Of a stretch of 64,000 nt of DNA, positions 27,321 through 36,250 are shown one piece after another (positions within the stretch are counted from its first letter, which is position 1; every line of letters starts with the position of its first letter). The position numbers were made by a program, and so were the translations under genes. Under the pieces are notes generated by a model that made no database searches, was not told where the DNA came from, and saw only the letters and a list, made by a program, of their open reading frames with translations. The stretch covers positions 186,001 to 250,000 of the forward strand of contig JADKCP010000003.1 in the NCBI GenBank assembly GCA_016718805.1, written 5' to 3'. This DNA comes from Bacteroidota bacterium (GTDB lineage: Bacteria > Bacteroidota > Bacteroidia > UBA4408).

Positions 27321-28907
27321 TTAGTAAGAAGTTTTTAGTTCAACTCTTCTGTTTTTTGCTTTTCCTAGCGTAGTTTTATTGTCGGCAATGGGTTGTGTTT
27401 CACCATAACCCGTTGCTGTAAGACGTGATTCCATAATTCCTTTACCCATAAGGTAAGATTTTACAGACTCAGTTCTTTTTTGTGAAAGCGTCATATTATA
27501 CATATCTTCTCCATCACTATCGGTGTGTCCACCAACTAGTAAATTGGCTCCTTCATATTTTTTTAAAATATCGGCTAATGCATCCAATTGTATTAAGGAT
27601 GCTACTTTTAGTTTATCGCTATCAAATTCAAAAAATATTTTGCTTGCGATTTCTGTAATTTTTTTAATATCAGCTTTAGCCATTTCAGGACAACCTTTAT
27701 TGTTGATAGTTCCTTTAATGGTAGGACAACGGTCGTCGTTATCAGCAACACCGTCGGCATCTGTATCAGGACAACCTTTAAATACCATAGGACCTGACTT
27801 ATCAGGACAGGCATCTTCTTCGTTTACTATTCCATCTTTGTCATTATCTTTCGTGCAACCTTTTTCATCAACTTTATATCCGGCTTTTGTATCAGCACAT
27901 TTATCATCCAAGTCTGCAACACCATCACCGTCTTTATCCGGACAGCCTTTCAACGCTGATGGACCTGCAGCATCCGCACAACGATCATCTTTATCGGCAA
28001 CGCCATCCCCATCTTTATCCGGGCAACCTTTCAATGTAACACTTCCTTTTTGTTCAGGGCACTCGTCTTCTTTATCTCCCACACCATCGCCATCCTTATC
28101 TGGACACCCACTTAATGCAATGGTTCCGGCTACATCAGCACAAGCATCCATATAATCAGGGACACCATCTTTATCTTTGTCAACAGGGCATCCGGTTTTA
28201 TCAACTGCAACAGCAGTAGGAGTGTTGGCGCACTTATCGTTGTGATCAGATACACCATCCACATCTGCATCTTTTTTCTTTCCAAAATTGAACGATAGTC
28301 CTAACATGTGCATTAAATATGCATCATTTCCGGCTTTGCTCACTCCATCTTTTCCATCATTCGTTGAATAAATAACCATTTCTTGCATGTTTAAAAGTAG
28401 ACTAGGATTTAAACGGATATTTAATCCAACACCAAAATCGGGCGCGGCATAATCGATTTTACTTTTATCTGTAACGGTTGGATTAACGGCAAAAAGTAGT
28501 GCGCCTGCACCAACAAATAAATAAGGTCGCACAATAAATTTAGGATCCAACAAGTTAAATCGAACGTTTAATGTAACTGTAGAGAATCCAGTTTGGAAAC
28601 TACTGGTATCACCTTTGTGGCCAAGTTCTCCTTTTGTAAATAATAAATTGGCATCTAAATGTTTGGTAATGTAACGTGAAAGTGAGATTCCACCGAAGCC
28701 ATACAAGGCTTGGTTGCCTTTGTAAAAACCTTTACCTAAGTCGCCTTGGTATTGCGATGCTCCACCGTGCAGACCGATACTCCATTTTTTATCTTCCGTT
28801 TGTGCAGTAGCAAAAATCGCAGTAGCAAAGCAAGCGCTGAAGAGAATAAATCTTTTGCCCACACGTTTTAAATTAAAAATTTCGAGTTGGGATTTGTTTG
28901 ATTTCAT
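27321..28907 (-). CDS. OmpA family outer-membrane protein with thrombospondin type 3 repeats
   Basis: A 528-residue outer-membrane protein. Its signal peptide ends near residue 35 (AIFATAQ). Residues 40-205 form an eight-strand OmpA-like beta barrel. Residues 215-400 hold about seven thrombospondin type 3 calcium-binding repeats (DKDGDGVADKDDRCAD and variants). Residues 410-528 are the OmpA peptidoglycan-binding domain: IFFEFDSDKL, GGHTDSDGEDMYN, LSQKRTESVKSYL and KNRRVELK. It tethers the outer membrane to peptidoglycan. It carries copy 2 of the shared stress promoter 29 bp upstream and a terminator downstream, so it is monocistronic and likely stress-induced. Confidence 0.93.
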   Translation of the reverse strand: MKSNKSQLEIFNLKRVGKRFILFSACFATAIFATAQTEDKKWSIGLHGGASQYQGDLGKGFYKGNQALYGFGGISLSRYITKHLDANLLFTKGELGHKGDTSSFQTGFSTVTLNVRFNLLDPKFIVRPYLFVGAGALLFAVNPTVTDKSKIDYAAPDFGVGLNIRLNPSLLLNMQEMVIYSTNDGKDGVSKAGNDAYLMHMLGLSFNFGKKKDADVDGVSDHNDKCANTPTAVAVDKTGCPVDKDKDGVPDYMDACADVAGTIALSGCPDKDGDGVGDKEDECPEQKGSVTLKGCPDKDGDGVADKDDRCADAAGPSALKGCPDKDGDGVADLDDKCADTKAGYKVDEKGCTKDNDKDGIVNEEDACPDKSGPMVFKGCPDTDADGVADNDDRCPTIKGTINNKGCPEMAKADIKKITEIASKIFFEFDSDKLKVASLIQLDALADILKKYEGANLLVGGHTDSDGEDMYNMTLSQKRTESVKSYLMGKGIMESRLTATGYGETQPIADNKTTLGKAKNRRVELKTSY

Positions 28908-28935
28908 TTTGTTTTGTTTTAGAATTTATGTAGCG

Positions 28936-28999
28936 CAAAGGTGAATTCCCTCGCTTCAAAAAGCATTACGTAATTTTTCGTATAACTTGTATAGTTCAC
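28936..28999 (-). promoter_or_regulatory. Two-box stress promoter, copy 2
   Basis: Minus strand: GTGAA (28999-28995), TACAA 3 bp later, the second box changed to CGTAA, and CACCTTTG (28943-28936), 51 bp after GTGAA. The leader is 28 nt. Confidence 0.78.
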
Positions 29000-29120
29000 A
29001 GATATTGATTTTGAAAAAATACTGTAATAGCTGCCAGAGTTGATTTAAATTATTTGAAACCATTTTAAGCATACTAACACGGCACTCTAAGTAATGTGCA
29101 GTAGGAGAGTTTTAAACATA

Positions 29121-29148
29121 AAAAGAGCCGTTGAATTCAACAGCTCCA
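29121..29148 (-). terminator. Probable terminator of the 29257 gene
   Basis: On the minus strand a hairpin (GAGCTGTTGAATTCAACGGCTC, one mismatch, very tight loop) is followed by a run of five T. It lies about 110 bp past the stop at 29257. Confidence 0.6.
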
Positions 29149-29256
29149 AAACTAAACCCAACCGTAAATGCAATTTTCAAATTAGCAGTTTACTTCAACA
29201 TTTTTGTTTTTGTCCAGGTTATACTTATGTTAAAGTTGGACATAACCTGTCTATGC

Positions 29257-30132
29257 TCAGTCCTTTTGAATGACTAAATATTTAGATGCACTCCAGAATT
29301 TTTCAGGATTGACGATGCTTAAATTGAGAATTCTTTTTTTGTTTTTCATATCTGCATCCAATACATAGGAATCTATAGGATGTGTAGTAATTAGTTTCAT
29401 ATTGCTGTTAACTTCTATAGTGGTGGTTTGTGTATAATCAATACGAGTAAATTTATTGTTATCAATGGTGCTGCTCAACTTTGAAGTTTTACCCATTCCA
29501 AGTAATCCGCCGTTGCGGTCAATAATTTTTGCATCTTTTAGGTATTTTGATTCGGCAACCAAATAGTAAGCAGTATGCAACGCCATTGTTTCTTCAGCAA
29601 TGGTTTGCGACTTAACCATACTCTCTTCTGTTATAATACTAAGGGCTGTTTGCAGATCATTAACTTGTGCATTTAGATTGAATAGTTTCTCGTTCATTGC
29701 AATTAATTCAACATCCTTTTGAGCTAATTGATTGTTTAGTGTAGCAATTGCTTTAGCTAGTTCCGCATTTTTGTTAGAAGAGTTTCGGAATTTGCGCTTC
29801 ATTTCAGCTAATTTTTTTCGGTTCTCCTCCATTAATAAGTTAATAGCATAAATGCCATCATTGATGCGTGTGCGTTGACTCGGTTTTAAATCACCTTGTT
29901 GTTGAGTACTTACAGTAATAAGTTGTTGGCGTGCTGTAACCGAATCGAGGTTGCGTTCAACTTCATTGAATGAACTAATAAAATCAGTAATTGAAGCATC
30001 GCGATCAGTTACCAGATTCTTAAGCGAGTCGTTATCGGATTTTGATTTTTCGAGTGCTGCTTTATCGAGATTAGCTTGTGTGCATGCCGACAATAGTAAA
30101 GCTACAACAGCAATAAAGAGATAATTTTTCAT
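29257..30132 (-). CDS. Coiled-coil lipoprotein of unknown function
   Basis: A 291-residue lipoprotein with lipobox LLLSAC (Cys at residue 17). Residues 25-175 are helical and coiled-coil-forming (LEKSKSDNDSLKNLV, NAELAKAIATLNNQLAQKD, NLNAQVNDLQTAL). The C-terminal 110 residues form a small beta-rich domain with SKYLKDAKIIDRNGGLLGMG and a TTHPIDSYVL segment. This architecture is common in Bacteroidota and has no assigned role. It should be anchored in the envelope. The promoter is copy 3 of the shared stress architecture, 54 bp upstream. Neighbours OmpA and DUF2541-like genes share that promoter type. Confidence 0.75.
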   Translation of the reverse strand: MKNYLFIAVVALLLSACTQANLDKAALEKSKSDNDSLKNLVTDRDASITDFISSFNEVERNLDSVTARQQLITVSTQQQGDLKPSQRTRINDGIYAINLLMEENRKKLAEMKRKFRNSSNKNAELAKAIATLNNQLAQKDVELIAMNEKLFNLNAQVNDLQTALSIITEESMVKSQTIAEETMALHTAYYLVAESKYLKDAKIIDRNGGLLGMGKTSKLSSTIDNNKFTRIDYTQTTTIEVNSNMKLITTHPIDSYVLDADMKNKKRILNLSIVNPEKFWSASKYLVIQKD

Positions 30133-30185
30133 AAGATTATTTTGGTTTAAGTGATCATTAATAATTCAAACATTGAATAGTTGAG

Positions 30186-30249
30186 CAAAAGAACCAGCAA
30201 AAATTTTGTAATGCATTATAGATTAAAACTGGTATTTTATAAAGTTCAC
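30186..30249 (-). promoter_or_regulatory. Two-box stress promoter, copy 3
   Basis: Minus strand: GTGAA (30249-30245), TATAA 3 bp later, TATAA 21 bp from the first, and TTCTTTTG (30193-30186), 51 bp after GTGAA. The leader is about 53 nt. Confidence 0.75.
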
Positions 30250-30382
30250 ACATGAAGTATTTTTATTTTCTATCTATTCTACAGTTGGATTGTGTCATTA
30301 TCCCAGAAAAATTAGTTTCGAAAATGGAATTCACTTTTTAAAAATTAGTTCATACAATTTGATGTGTCAGTAATTACGAAAT

Positions 30383-30838
30383 TCAATTTTCGATTACTTG
30401 ATTATTCATTTCTGGGCTGATGGTACGCAAACCCCATACTTCAATTTTTGTTTTTTCATTGTCAACTGCTCGTATTGTTTCATAAACAAATTTTATTTTT
30501 AATAAATCTCTTTGAAAACTGCATAATCCAAACACTTTTGTTTCATTACCTGCCTTCATTTCTGTACTTACATCAATCACCTGTCCATTACCTCCAGCAT
30601 AAGAAAGTTCTAATGCATATAAGTTTAGTTCAGACTCTTTTAGCAATACTTTAATTGCTGTATATCGATCATTTCCAGTTATTACAATATCGTCACGGTT
30701 GCGGTTATCACCTACTGTTTTATCAGCAATTTTTGACCATTCCCATTTATCGCTTACTAAGTCAGAATTAATTTGGGCAGAGATTTTTGTAAAGCAAGTG
30801 GCAAGGACAAATAAGGAAATGAGTTTAATTTTTTTCAT
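30383..30838 (-). CDS. Secreted single DUF2541-like domain protein
   Basis: A 151-residue protein. The reading frame is open further upstream to 30913, but the ATG at 30838 starts a proper signal peptide (MKKIKLISLFVLATCFTKISAQ), so I take that start; the longer form would run through the promoter. The mature part is a beta sandwich: KIADKTVGDNRNRDDIVITG, YTAIKVLL, YALELSYAGG and KIEVWGLR. It matches each half of the 31606-32412 protein and resembles the DUF2541 family (E. coli YaaI), secreted proteins of unknown role. Copy 4 of the shared promoter lies 46 bp upstream. Confidence 0.75.
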   Translation of the reverse strand: MKKIKLISLFVLATCFTKISAQINSDLVSDKWEWSKIADKTVGDNRNRDDIVITGNDRYTAIKVLLKESELNLYALELSYAGGNGQVIDVSTEMKAGNETKVFGLCSFQRDLLKIKFVYETIRAVDNEKTKIEVWGLRTISPEMNNQVIEN

Positions 30839-30883
30839 GATTTCTAAAATTAGAGTGTTTATAATTCGGTAATTAATCTGAAA

Positions 30884-30947
30884 CAAAGTTGAGATGTATT
30901 GCAGTAACATCACTTATATAAAATTTGTGTTTACTTGCATGTTTCAC
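30884..30947 (-). promoter_or_regulatory. Two-box stress promoter, copy 4
   Basis: Minus strand: GTGAA (30947-30943), TGCAA 3 bp later, TATAA 21 bp on, and CAACTTTG (30891-30884), 51 bp after GTGAA. It lies inside the over-extended reading frame of the downstream gene, which supports the ATG at 30838. Confidence 0.78.
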
Positions 30948-31552
30948 ATTCTGCAACCTTGGTATTATTAGCACTTAATATGAATTTGGAAAGTACAAGC
31001 ATGGCAATTTTTGCAAAAAGGTTGTTTTATTATTCCAAAACTAACAGCTTGAAAGGACTATAGTCAATAGGATACAGTAACTTATTGGTTAAGTTATTTT
31101 TGTTACCAAAGTATATAGTATTTACAATAGGATTTTAGTTCGTTAATGTAGATTTATTGAGGTATAACGAATTTTTTTAGTTTGATTTTTAAGGTGAAGC
31201 AAAATAAAAATGCTTATGAATTAATCGTGAGATTCTTATACCTATGTCCTGCTAAGTATCTTTTATGCTTTAATTTAGTTTTAATTATACAAGGAATTGA
31301 TTCGACTTACTTTCCGGACCTTCCCAACTGTAAGGGTGGGATTTTATACAAAGAAGTGTTTAGAAGCAATTTTATTATGCATAAATTAGCTTATTATGAA
31401 AAGCGCTTATTTAAAATAAAGTAATTCCTTTTGGGAAGTGCTATGTTATAGATTATTGGAAGAGTAAATTATCAATTACAGGATATAAAATCTCTATTTA
31501 GATTGATGTAATTTCAGCTAGAGCGAATATAAATTACAAATTATTTAACAAA
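30948..31552. other. 605-bp stretch without a convincing gene
   Basis: AT-rich DNA between copy 4 of the stress promoter and the terminator of the next gene. An 80-codon plus-strand frame at 31182-31424 has no known domain, no plausible promoter and unconvincing composition. No tRNA or riboswitch fold is visible. Confidence 0.5.
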
Positions 31553-31584
31553 TAAAAAACCGCTTCACATTTCTGCAAAGCGGT
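31553..31584 (-). terminator. Terminator of the tandem DUF2541-like gene
   Basis: Minus strand 7-bp GC-containing stem (ACCGCTT at 31584-31578 with AAGCGGT at 31565-31559), 12-nt loop, then a T run. Confidence 0.85.
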
Positions 31585-31605
31585 CAACCAACCAGAAAAA
31601 AGGTG

Positions 31606-32412
31606 TTAATTTTTATCTGCGTTTGTTTTGTATCCCCATACTTCAACCAGTGCTTTTTCACTGTGTTGATCGGCAAGTGTTTTATATACAAAAACAATTT
31701 TCTTAATGCTTCTTTCGCCACCATTTAACTCCACAATAGGACTTTCGGTGCCCATCATAATTGGATTATTAATACTAATACTTTGATTGTCACCGCTTGT
31801 ATAAAACACTTCAATGCTTTTTAAATCAATGGATGCAAATGCTGCGTAAAATTTTAGTGAAGCAAAGCGATCAGCTCCAACCACCATTATTTCATCATGG
31901 TCTAATTTCCAATTAATTGTTCGTTCTCCTATTTTATGCCATCCGGTTTTATCACTTAGCACTACGCCCGGCATTTCTATTGCTGATTTCACGGGTACTT
32001 CATTCGATTTTCTACCCCAAATTTCAACTGTTGCCTTTTCATCCTTTGCGTTTGAATTTGTGTTGTAAACAATTATAATTTTTTTAATAGCACGCTCTGT
32101 TCCCTTCAAGTCATAGGTTTTACTTTCGCCTGTTGGTTTAATAGGACTGCGAACTTCGATTACTTGCTTTGTATCGTTTTCAAAATATACTTCTAAATCA
32201 TAAATATTAACTGAGGCTCCCTTCACAAATAGTTTTAATGATGCAAAACGGTCGGCACCCATTACAGTAAATTCGTCACGATCACGCTTGAAGTTTACAC
32301 TTTTTTCGGAAATTTTATGCCAGCCGGTTTTGTCGTTGGTTATTACTTCTGGAGTTTGAGCCATGCTTCTGCCTACAAAAGCGAGAAGAAATAGGTAAGT
32401 AAGTTTTTTCAT
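31606..32412 (-). CDS. Secreted protein with two tandem DUF2541-like domains
   Basis: A 268-residue protein with signal peptide (residues 1-18, ending RSMAQ). It is built of two copies of about 125 residues (20-143 and 144-265) aligned over their full length. Shared landmarks are DKTGWHKI(S/G)E(K/R), the (R/H)DE(F/I)(T/M)V(M/V)GADRFASLK block, the short (D/S)(L/I)E(V/)(Y/F) strand, (E/G)(R/)(A/S)IKKI(I/V)(I/F)VY and (T/L)VEIWG or VEVWG. The single-domain protein 30383-30838 is a third copy. The DUF2541 likeness (E. coli YaaI) is by motif only. The domains are probably periplasmic or secreted beta sandwiches. It is driven by copy 5 of the shared promoter and has its own terminator. Confidence 0.8.
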   Translation of the reverse strand: MKKLTYLFLLAFVGRSMAQTPEVITNDKTGWHKISEKSVNFKRDRDEFTVMGADRFASLKLFVKGASVNIYDLEVYFENDTKQVIEVRSPIKPTGESKTYDLKGTERAIKKIIIVYNTNSNAKDEKATVEIWGRKSNEVPVKSAIEMPGVVLSDKTGWHKIGERTINWKLDHDEIMVVGADRFASLKFYAAFASIDLKSIEVFYTSGDNQSISINNPIMMGTESPIVELNGGERSIKKIVFVYKTLADQHSEKALVEVWGYKTNADKN

Positions 32413-32446
32413 TATTGTTTAGTTTGGTTTGAATAGTATTCTGGCA

Positions 32447-32510
32447 CAAAGGTGATAAAGCTCAACATCGGTGTTGTTATATAATCTAATCCAAACTTTA
32501 TATGATTCAC
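32447..32510 (-). promoter_or_regulatory. Two-box stress promoter, copy 5
   Basis: Minus strand: GTGAA (32510-32506), TATAA 3 bp later, TATAA 21 bp on, and CACCTTTG (32454-32447), 51 bp after GTGAA. One of the cleanest copies. Confidence 0.82.
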
Positions 32511-32581
32511 ATTTAGCGGTAATTATTTGGGGATTGGGTTATAGTAAGAAGTAGTAGAATAGACTTTATTTTTTGCACTAA

Positions 32582-33451
32582 TTATTTTTTTAACTCCATT
32601 AACCCATTTTTTGTAAGGTGTATTTGAATAGGTTTCTTTTTAGGATTCGAAGGTTCCAAGGTGGCCATTAAGGTAAATTGGTAAGCATAATTATCCTTAT
32701 TTAGCAGTACTTGAAAGGCTGTTTTTATACTATTTTTTAGTGTTATATAAATGGGTAAACTCACCAGGGTTTCACTGTAAGGTTTAATCTTTATAGTTTG
32801 ATTAAAATCACCACTGAGTTTTCCTTGCTTGCTTACCAACATGGTGTAATTCATTTTTTTAATGGATAGTGTAATTGGTCCGTGATTCGTTATTTTAATT
32901 GTTGCCTTAGCTCGAATGTATCGTAAACGAATTTTTTGGTAATCTACTCCAACCAATTCTAACTCGGGTGGTTGTGGCAGTTTAAGTTTAGCTTCCTTAT
33001 GAATTGGCAATACAGAATTGCCTAACAAGGTTGAGTACTGAAGCGATACAAAAATTGAATAACTTGCGCTATCACTTTCTTTGCGAGCTTTCTTCAAGTC
33101 TTGTAAAATTATCCGATAAGGTATTTTTAAAGAAAAATCAATTGTATCAACACCGTTAGCTGGGAGTTTCATTCCAATGTATTTTTTGTTGTCCAAATAA
33201 ATTTTGTTGAACAAGCTAATTTTGTAAGTTATGGGATCTACCGCTATTGAAATGGCAGAATTATTAGTTATTAATAGTTTGGTTTGAATGTAACTGGTGT
33301 CATCATCAACTTTTATTTCAAGTTTTCCAATTTGTTCAATCCCTGGAATGTAATTGGCAATTAATTTCACACGAAAAAAGTAAATACCAGCTCCTAACAT
33401 ACATAACATTATAATTACTACTAGCAGTATTCGAGCAGACTTATTTTTCAT
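32582..33451 (-). CDS. LEA type 2 family protein, membrane-anchored, two domains
   Basis: A 289-residue protein. One N-terminal membrane helix (residues 8-27) anchors it to the inner membrane. It is followed by two LEA14/WHy-type beta-sandwich domains (about 40-155 and 160-280). The first has KLEIKVDDDTSYIQTKLLITNNSAISI, the second RLRYIRAKATIKITNHGPITL; both show the alternating strands and the NNS/NHG turn of this fold. LEA2 proteins are linked to desiccation and stress tolerance. The gene lies 62 bp downstream of the DUF748 gene on the same strand and shares its stress promoter (copy 6) if the two are co-transcribed. Confidence 0.75.
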   Translation of the reverse strand: MKNKSARILLVVIIMLCMLGAGIYFFRVKLIANYIPGIEQIGKLEIKVDDDTSYIQTKLLITNNSAISIAVDPITYKISLFNKIYLDNKKYIGMKLPANGVDTIDFSLKIPYRIILQDLKKARKESDSASYSIFVSLQYSTLLGNSVLPIHKEAKLKLPQPPELELVGVDYQKIRLRYIRAKATIKITNHGPITLSIKKMNYTMLVSKQGKLSGDFNQTIKIKPYSETLVSLPIYITLKNSIKTAFQVLLNKDNYAYQFTLMATLEPSNPKKKPIQIHLTKNGLMELKK

Positions 33452-33513
33452 TCTTTTTAGCTTTAAAGAATCTACGCATCAAAATGTTTTGTTGAACAGC
33501 TTCAAATTCGTTG

Positions 33514-35892
33514 TCAATTAGTCGGAACTGCTTTCTTTATTTTATTATTGATGAAGGGAGTATGTTGATTCTTCTTTCTTATCCATTTGAACTTTTTTCT
33601 TGGTGAAGCATTATTTAAAACATTCAATTCGCGATAAGCTTTGAGTAATGATTCTGTAAATTCTGAGGTATAATCTATTTGGTAAAATGAAAAACCATTG
33701 TAAGGAATAACTGTTTTTCCGGACATAAAATTTATTTGTGAACTAACACCTATGCTGCTAAAAACACTAAGAAATGCTTTTTTTCTAGTTTCTTGTAATT
33801 GTGCATAATATTGATCTAATTCAACTACACTAACAAAACCAGCACATTTATCCTGTATGGTAAACAGTAAACTGTCTTTAATTTGGTGGTTAAGGTAATT
33901 TACAAACTGTGGATCTTTAATCGACATTTTTGCGACCATATTAGAATCTGTTTCTGTATATGTTTTAGTATTAGTTGCAATTTTTGAACGATAGTATTTT
34001 TTCTTTGCTTCATATAGCAAGAGATATTCTTTCTCTTTAAGTGTGTAATTTTGTGGTGTAATGCTAAGTGAAGCATCCGGATTATCTTTCAAGAATTCGG
34101 CAAGGCGTTGGAGAAAATGAAGTTGATTGGAATTCATTTTGCTAGTAATCATTTCCCAGTTAAAGGCTAGCGATTTCTCAATTTCTTTTTCAATGTTTCG
34201 AACTTGTATGCGGTAAGGAGTAGTTGCCGGTTTCACAAATATATTGGTAGCAACATCAAAAATTACATCACGCAAATGAAAGTTAGGTTTCGTTAAATTT
34301 CCGGTAATAGGAATTTCATAGTCAATAACATTTCCACGTTCACGCACTAATGCCATAATTACCCGCATAGGTATCCACTGAGTTCCTTTGTTTAACAAAC
34401 GCGAACTAATACGAGGATCAATCACAGTTAGGTGGTTATTGCTGTTTATTTCACCGTTTCGTACTGTCCATTTACCCTTTAATTCAAGAGTTCCACGATC
34501 AAGAGGGAAGGAGGTATAGGAAATTAAATAGGGGTTGAAAAGTGTAGCCGGAAGCTTTTCAAATTGATATTCAAGTTCAAAATCGCTGCTGTCTTTGGGA
34601 TTTATACTCAATGTAACTGAACCATTTCCGAAAGGTTTTATTCCTGAAACCAATACAACACTCACTCGTTTATGGTTTTTGTCAATTGAGTCAGCAAACG
34701 CATTTATAGGGCTTAACCCAATTGCGAATTTTTCGCTTGTTGAATAATCGTTGAAACGAAGGTCTCCTTTATAAACAACAAGTCGGTTGATTTTATAATT
34801 GCTACGAAAGAAATTTTTTGCAAGTACTTTCACATAACGCGCGATTTCAATTACAAGGTTAAATTCGGTTTTATCGGCAGCAGCTTCAGTAATTTTCGAT
34901 CCCTTTTTACCAAACATAGTTTGAACATTATCTAGCTTATCGTAACGTTCGTATAAAAAGAATGGATGCGTAATTGCTATTGAATCAAAAAGGTATTTAT
35001 GATGTTTCGGACTCAGTTCGTTTATGGCCAATATTAATTTGTCAAACGATGCATAATCTTCTTTCGGGTTTTTACCAAAATGAAAATCGTTAAAAGAGAG
35101 TTGACCTCTGGCGCTAATATTTTCTTGGTCTTTAAAGTTTCCTCTAGCTTTTATTTCTGCATCTAGGTTAGCTCGAAAGCTCCCATAATTACTAATATCC
35201 TTTAAGTATTGCTGAACAAAGTCCAAATCATACTTGGCAATGCTTGCATGTAACCGATAATTTAGGTTTTCAAGATTTATGCTGCAATCACCTTTTGCAT
35301 TGCCACTTCCAATTCCTGCAGTAAATGAAAATGTAGCCTCCAAACTGTCTTTATTCCACCACTTTCCTGAACTTGTAATGTTTACATTTTTGATAAAATA
35401 GTGAATCTGAATGTGCTGTTCGTAATAGTGAAATTCTCCGTTGTTAATTTGAATATTTAATACATTAAAATGAATCGGAGATTTTCTTTTTGATGTGTGT
35501 GACTTAGGTTGAAAAAGCTTTATCAGATCATCAAAATTAAGTGCTTTTTTATTTTGAATAATGTTTGCTTTCGGTCGATTAAGTGTAATCTCGTTTATTT
35601 CGTATGTTCCTTTAAATAGTTTCCACAGGGCAAAATTTGCCATTAAGTTATCTATAGAAATAAACGAACTATCAGCGTCTAGTTCACTTATTCGTACCTT
35701 TGAAAAATAGATATAGCCAGTAAAGGGATTTACATATGCCCAATCCATTTTAATTTCTCTTCCGATAAATTTTGTATCATATTTTTCTACCAAAAACTTT
35801 GTAATAGGAGAAACAAACAGTACTACCAGGAAAACAAAAGAGAATAAGACTCCAACGCTGATGAGGATACTCTTTTTTACTTTATGTGTCAT
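33514..35892 (-). CDS. DUF748 (AsmA-like) envelope protein
   Basis: A 792-residue protein. Residues 10-32 are a membrane anchor, followed at once by the AsmA/DUF748 opening: KFIGREIKMDWAYVNPFTGYIYFSKV, then IDNLMANFALWKLFKGTYEI and the ITLNRPKANI strand. Long beta-rich repeats fill the middle (LSFNDFHFGKN ... LVVYKGDLRFND), a shape shared with AsmA and TamB bridge proteins that move phospholipid to the outer membrane. The last 230 residues (FLKDNPDASLSITPQ and on) match the C-terminal DUF748 region. Copy 6 of the shared promoter ends only 6 bp before the ATG, so the mRNA should be leaderless or nearly so. Confidence 0.85.
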   Translation of the reverse strand: MTHKVKKSILISVGVLFSFVFLVVLFVSPITKFLVEKYDTKFIGREIKMDWAYVNPFTGYIYFSKVRISELDADSSFISIDNLMANFALWKLFKGTYEINEITLNRPKANIIQNKKALNFDDLIKLFQPKSHTSKRKSPIHFNVLNIQINNGEFHYYEQHIQIHYFIKNVNITSSGKWWNKDSLEATFSFTAGIGSGNAKGDCSINLENLNYRLHASIAKYDLDFVQQYLKDISNYGSFRANLDAEIKARGNFKDQENISARGQLSFNDFHFGKNPKEDYASFDKLILAINELSPKHHKYLFDSIAITHPFFLYERYDKLDNVQTMFGKKGSKITEAAADKTEFNLVIEIARYVKVLAKNFFRSNYKINRLVVYKGDLRFNDYSTSEKFAIGLSPINAFADSIDKNHKRVSVVLVSGIKPFGNGSVTLSINPKDSSDFELEYQFEKLPATLFNPYLISYTSFPLDRGTLELKGKWTVRNGEINSNNHLTVIDPRISSRLLNKGTQWIPMRVIMALVRERGNVIDYEIPITGNLTKPNFHLRDVIFDVATNIFVKPATTPYRIQVRNIEKEIEKSLAFNWEMITSKMNSNQLHFLQRLAEFLKDNPDASLSITPQNYTLKEKEYLLLYEAKKKYYRSKIATNTKTYTETDSNMVAKMSIKDPQFVNYLNHQIKDSLLFTIQDKCAGFVSVVELDQYYAQLQETRKKAFLSVFSSIGVSSQINFMSGKTVIPYNGFSFYQIDYTSEFTESLLKAYRELNVLNNASPRKKFKWIRKKNQHTPFINNKIKKAVPTN

Positions 35893-35898
35893 TCAACA

Positions 35899-35962
35899 CA
35901 AAGATGCATTTGGAGCTTCAAGATTGAGTTATATAATTATTGAGAAGTATTGTAATATTCAC
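35899..35962 (-). promoter_or_regulatory. Two-box stress promoter, copy 6
   Basis: Minus strand: GTGAA (35962-35958), TACAA 3 bp later, TATAA 21 bp on, and CATCTTTG (35906-35899), 51 bp after GTGAA. The ATG of the DUF748 gene begins 7 bp after the box. Confidence 0.82.
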
Positions 35963-36023
35963 AGTAACCATTGAAGCTACATGTAAATCATTCGCATCAA
36001 TATGGGAGATGATGCAGATATAG

Positions 36024-36242
36024 TTACACAATTAAATTTCTTGTCACAGTTTTCCATTCAGAAAAAAAGTACTGTGTTAGTTGGCAACGAGAACATTTTC
36101 TTGATTGACTGAATTCATAAGGATCGCCGCTGCTATTAATGTGATTGTAATAGTCTTGATAGTGCCAGTTATGTCCGAATAATTTACAAATACAGGAATG
36201 TAACTTGTTACTATCGCTGCCTTGATTACTTGTTGCAACCAT
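36024..36242 (-). CDS. Small zinc-ribbon-like protein (DUF1660-like)
   Basis: A 72-residue protein with CICKLFGHNWHY near residue 18 and RKCSRCQLTQYF near residue 48. The two CxxC or CxC pairs with the GHxW motif form a probable zinc site. The pattern CKLFGHNW ... RKCxRC is seen in the small DUF1660 family. Function is unknown. It is the last gene of the csbD operon, 8 bp after the stop of the previous gene. Confidence 0.6.
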   Translation of the reverse strand: MVATSNQGSDSNKLHSCICKLFGHNWHYQDYYNHINSSGDPYEFSQSRKCSRCQLTQYFFSEWKTVTRNLIV

Positions 36243-36250
36243 TAGCCTTA

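Noticed and set aside
27523..28155. 210-codon plus-strand frame opposite the OmpA gene
   Set aside because: Antisense of the thrombospondin type 3 repeats; its SLSGQPF repeats mirror the Asp/Gly-rich repeats of the real protein.
31182..31424. 80-codon plus-strand frame in the gap before the tandem DUF2541-like gene
   Set aside because: No known domain, no promoter, and a codon and residue composition unlike neighbouring genes. Most likely chance.
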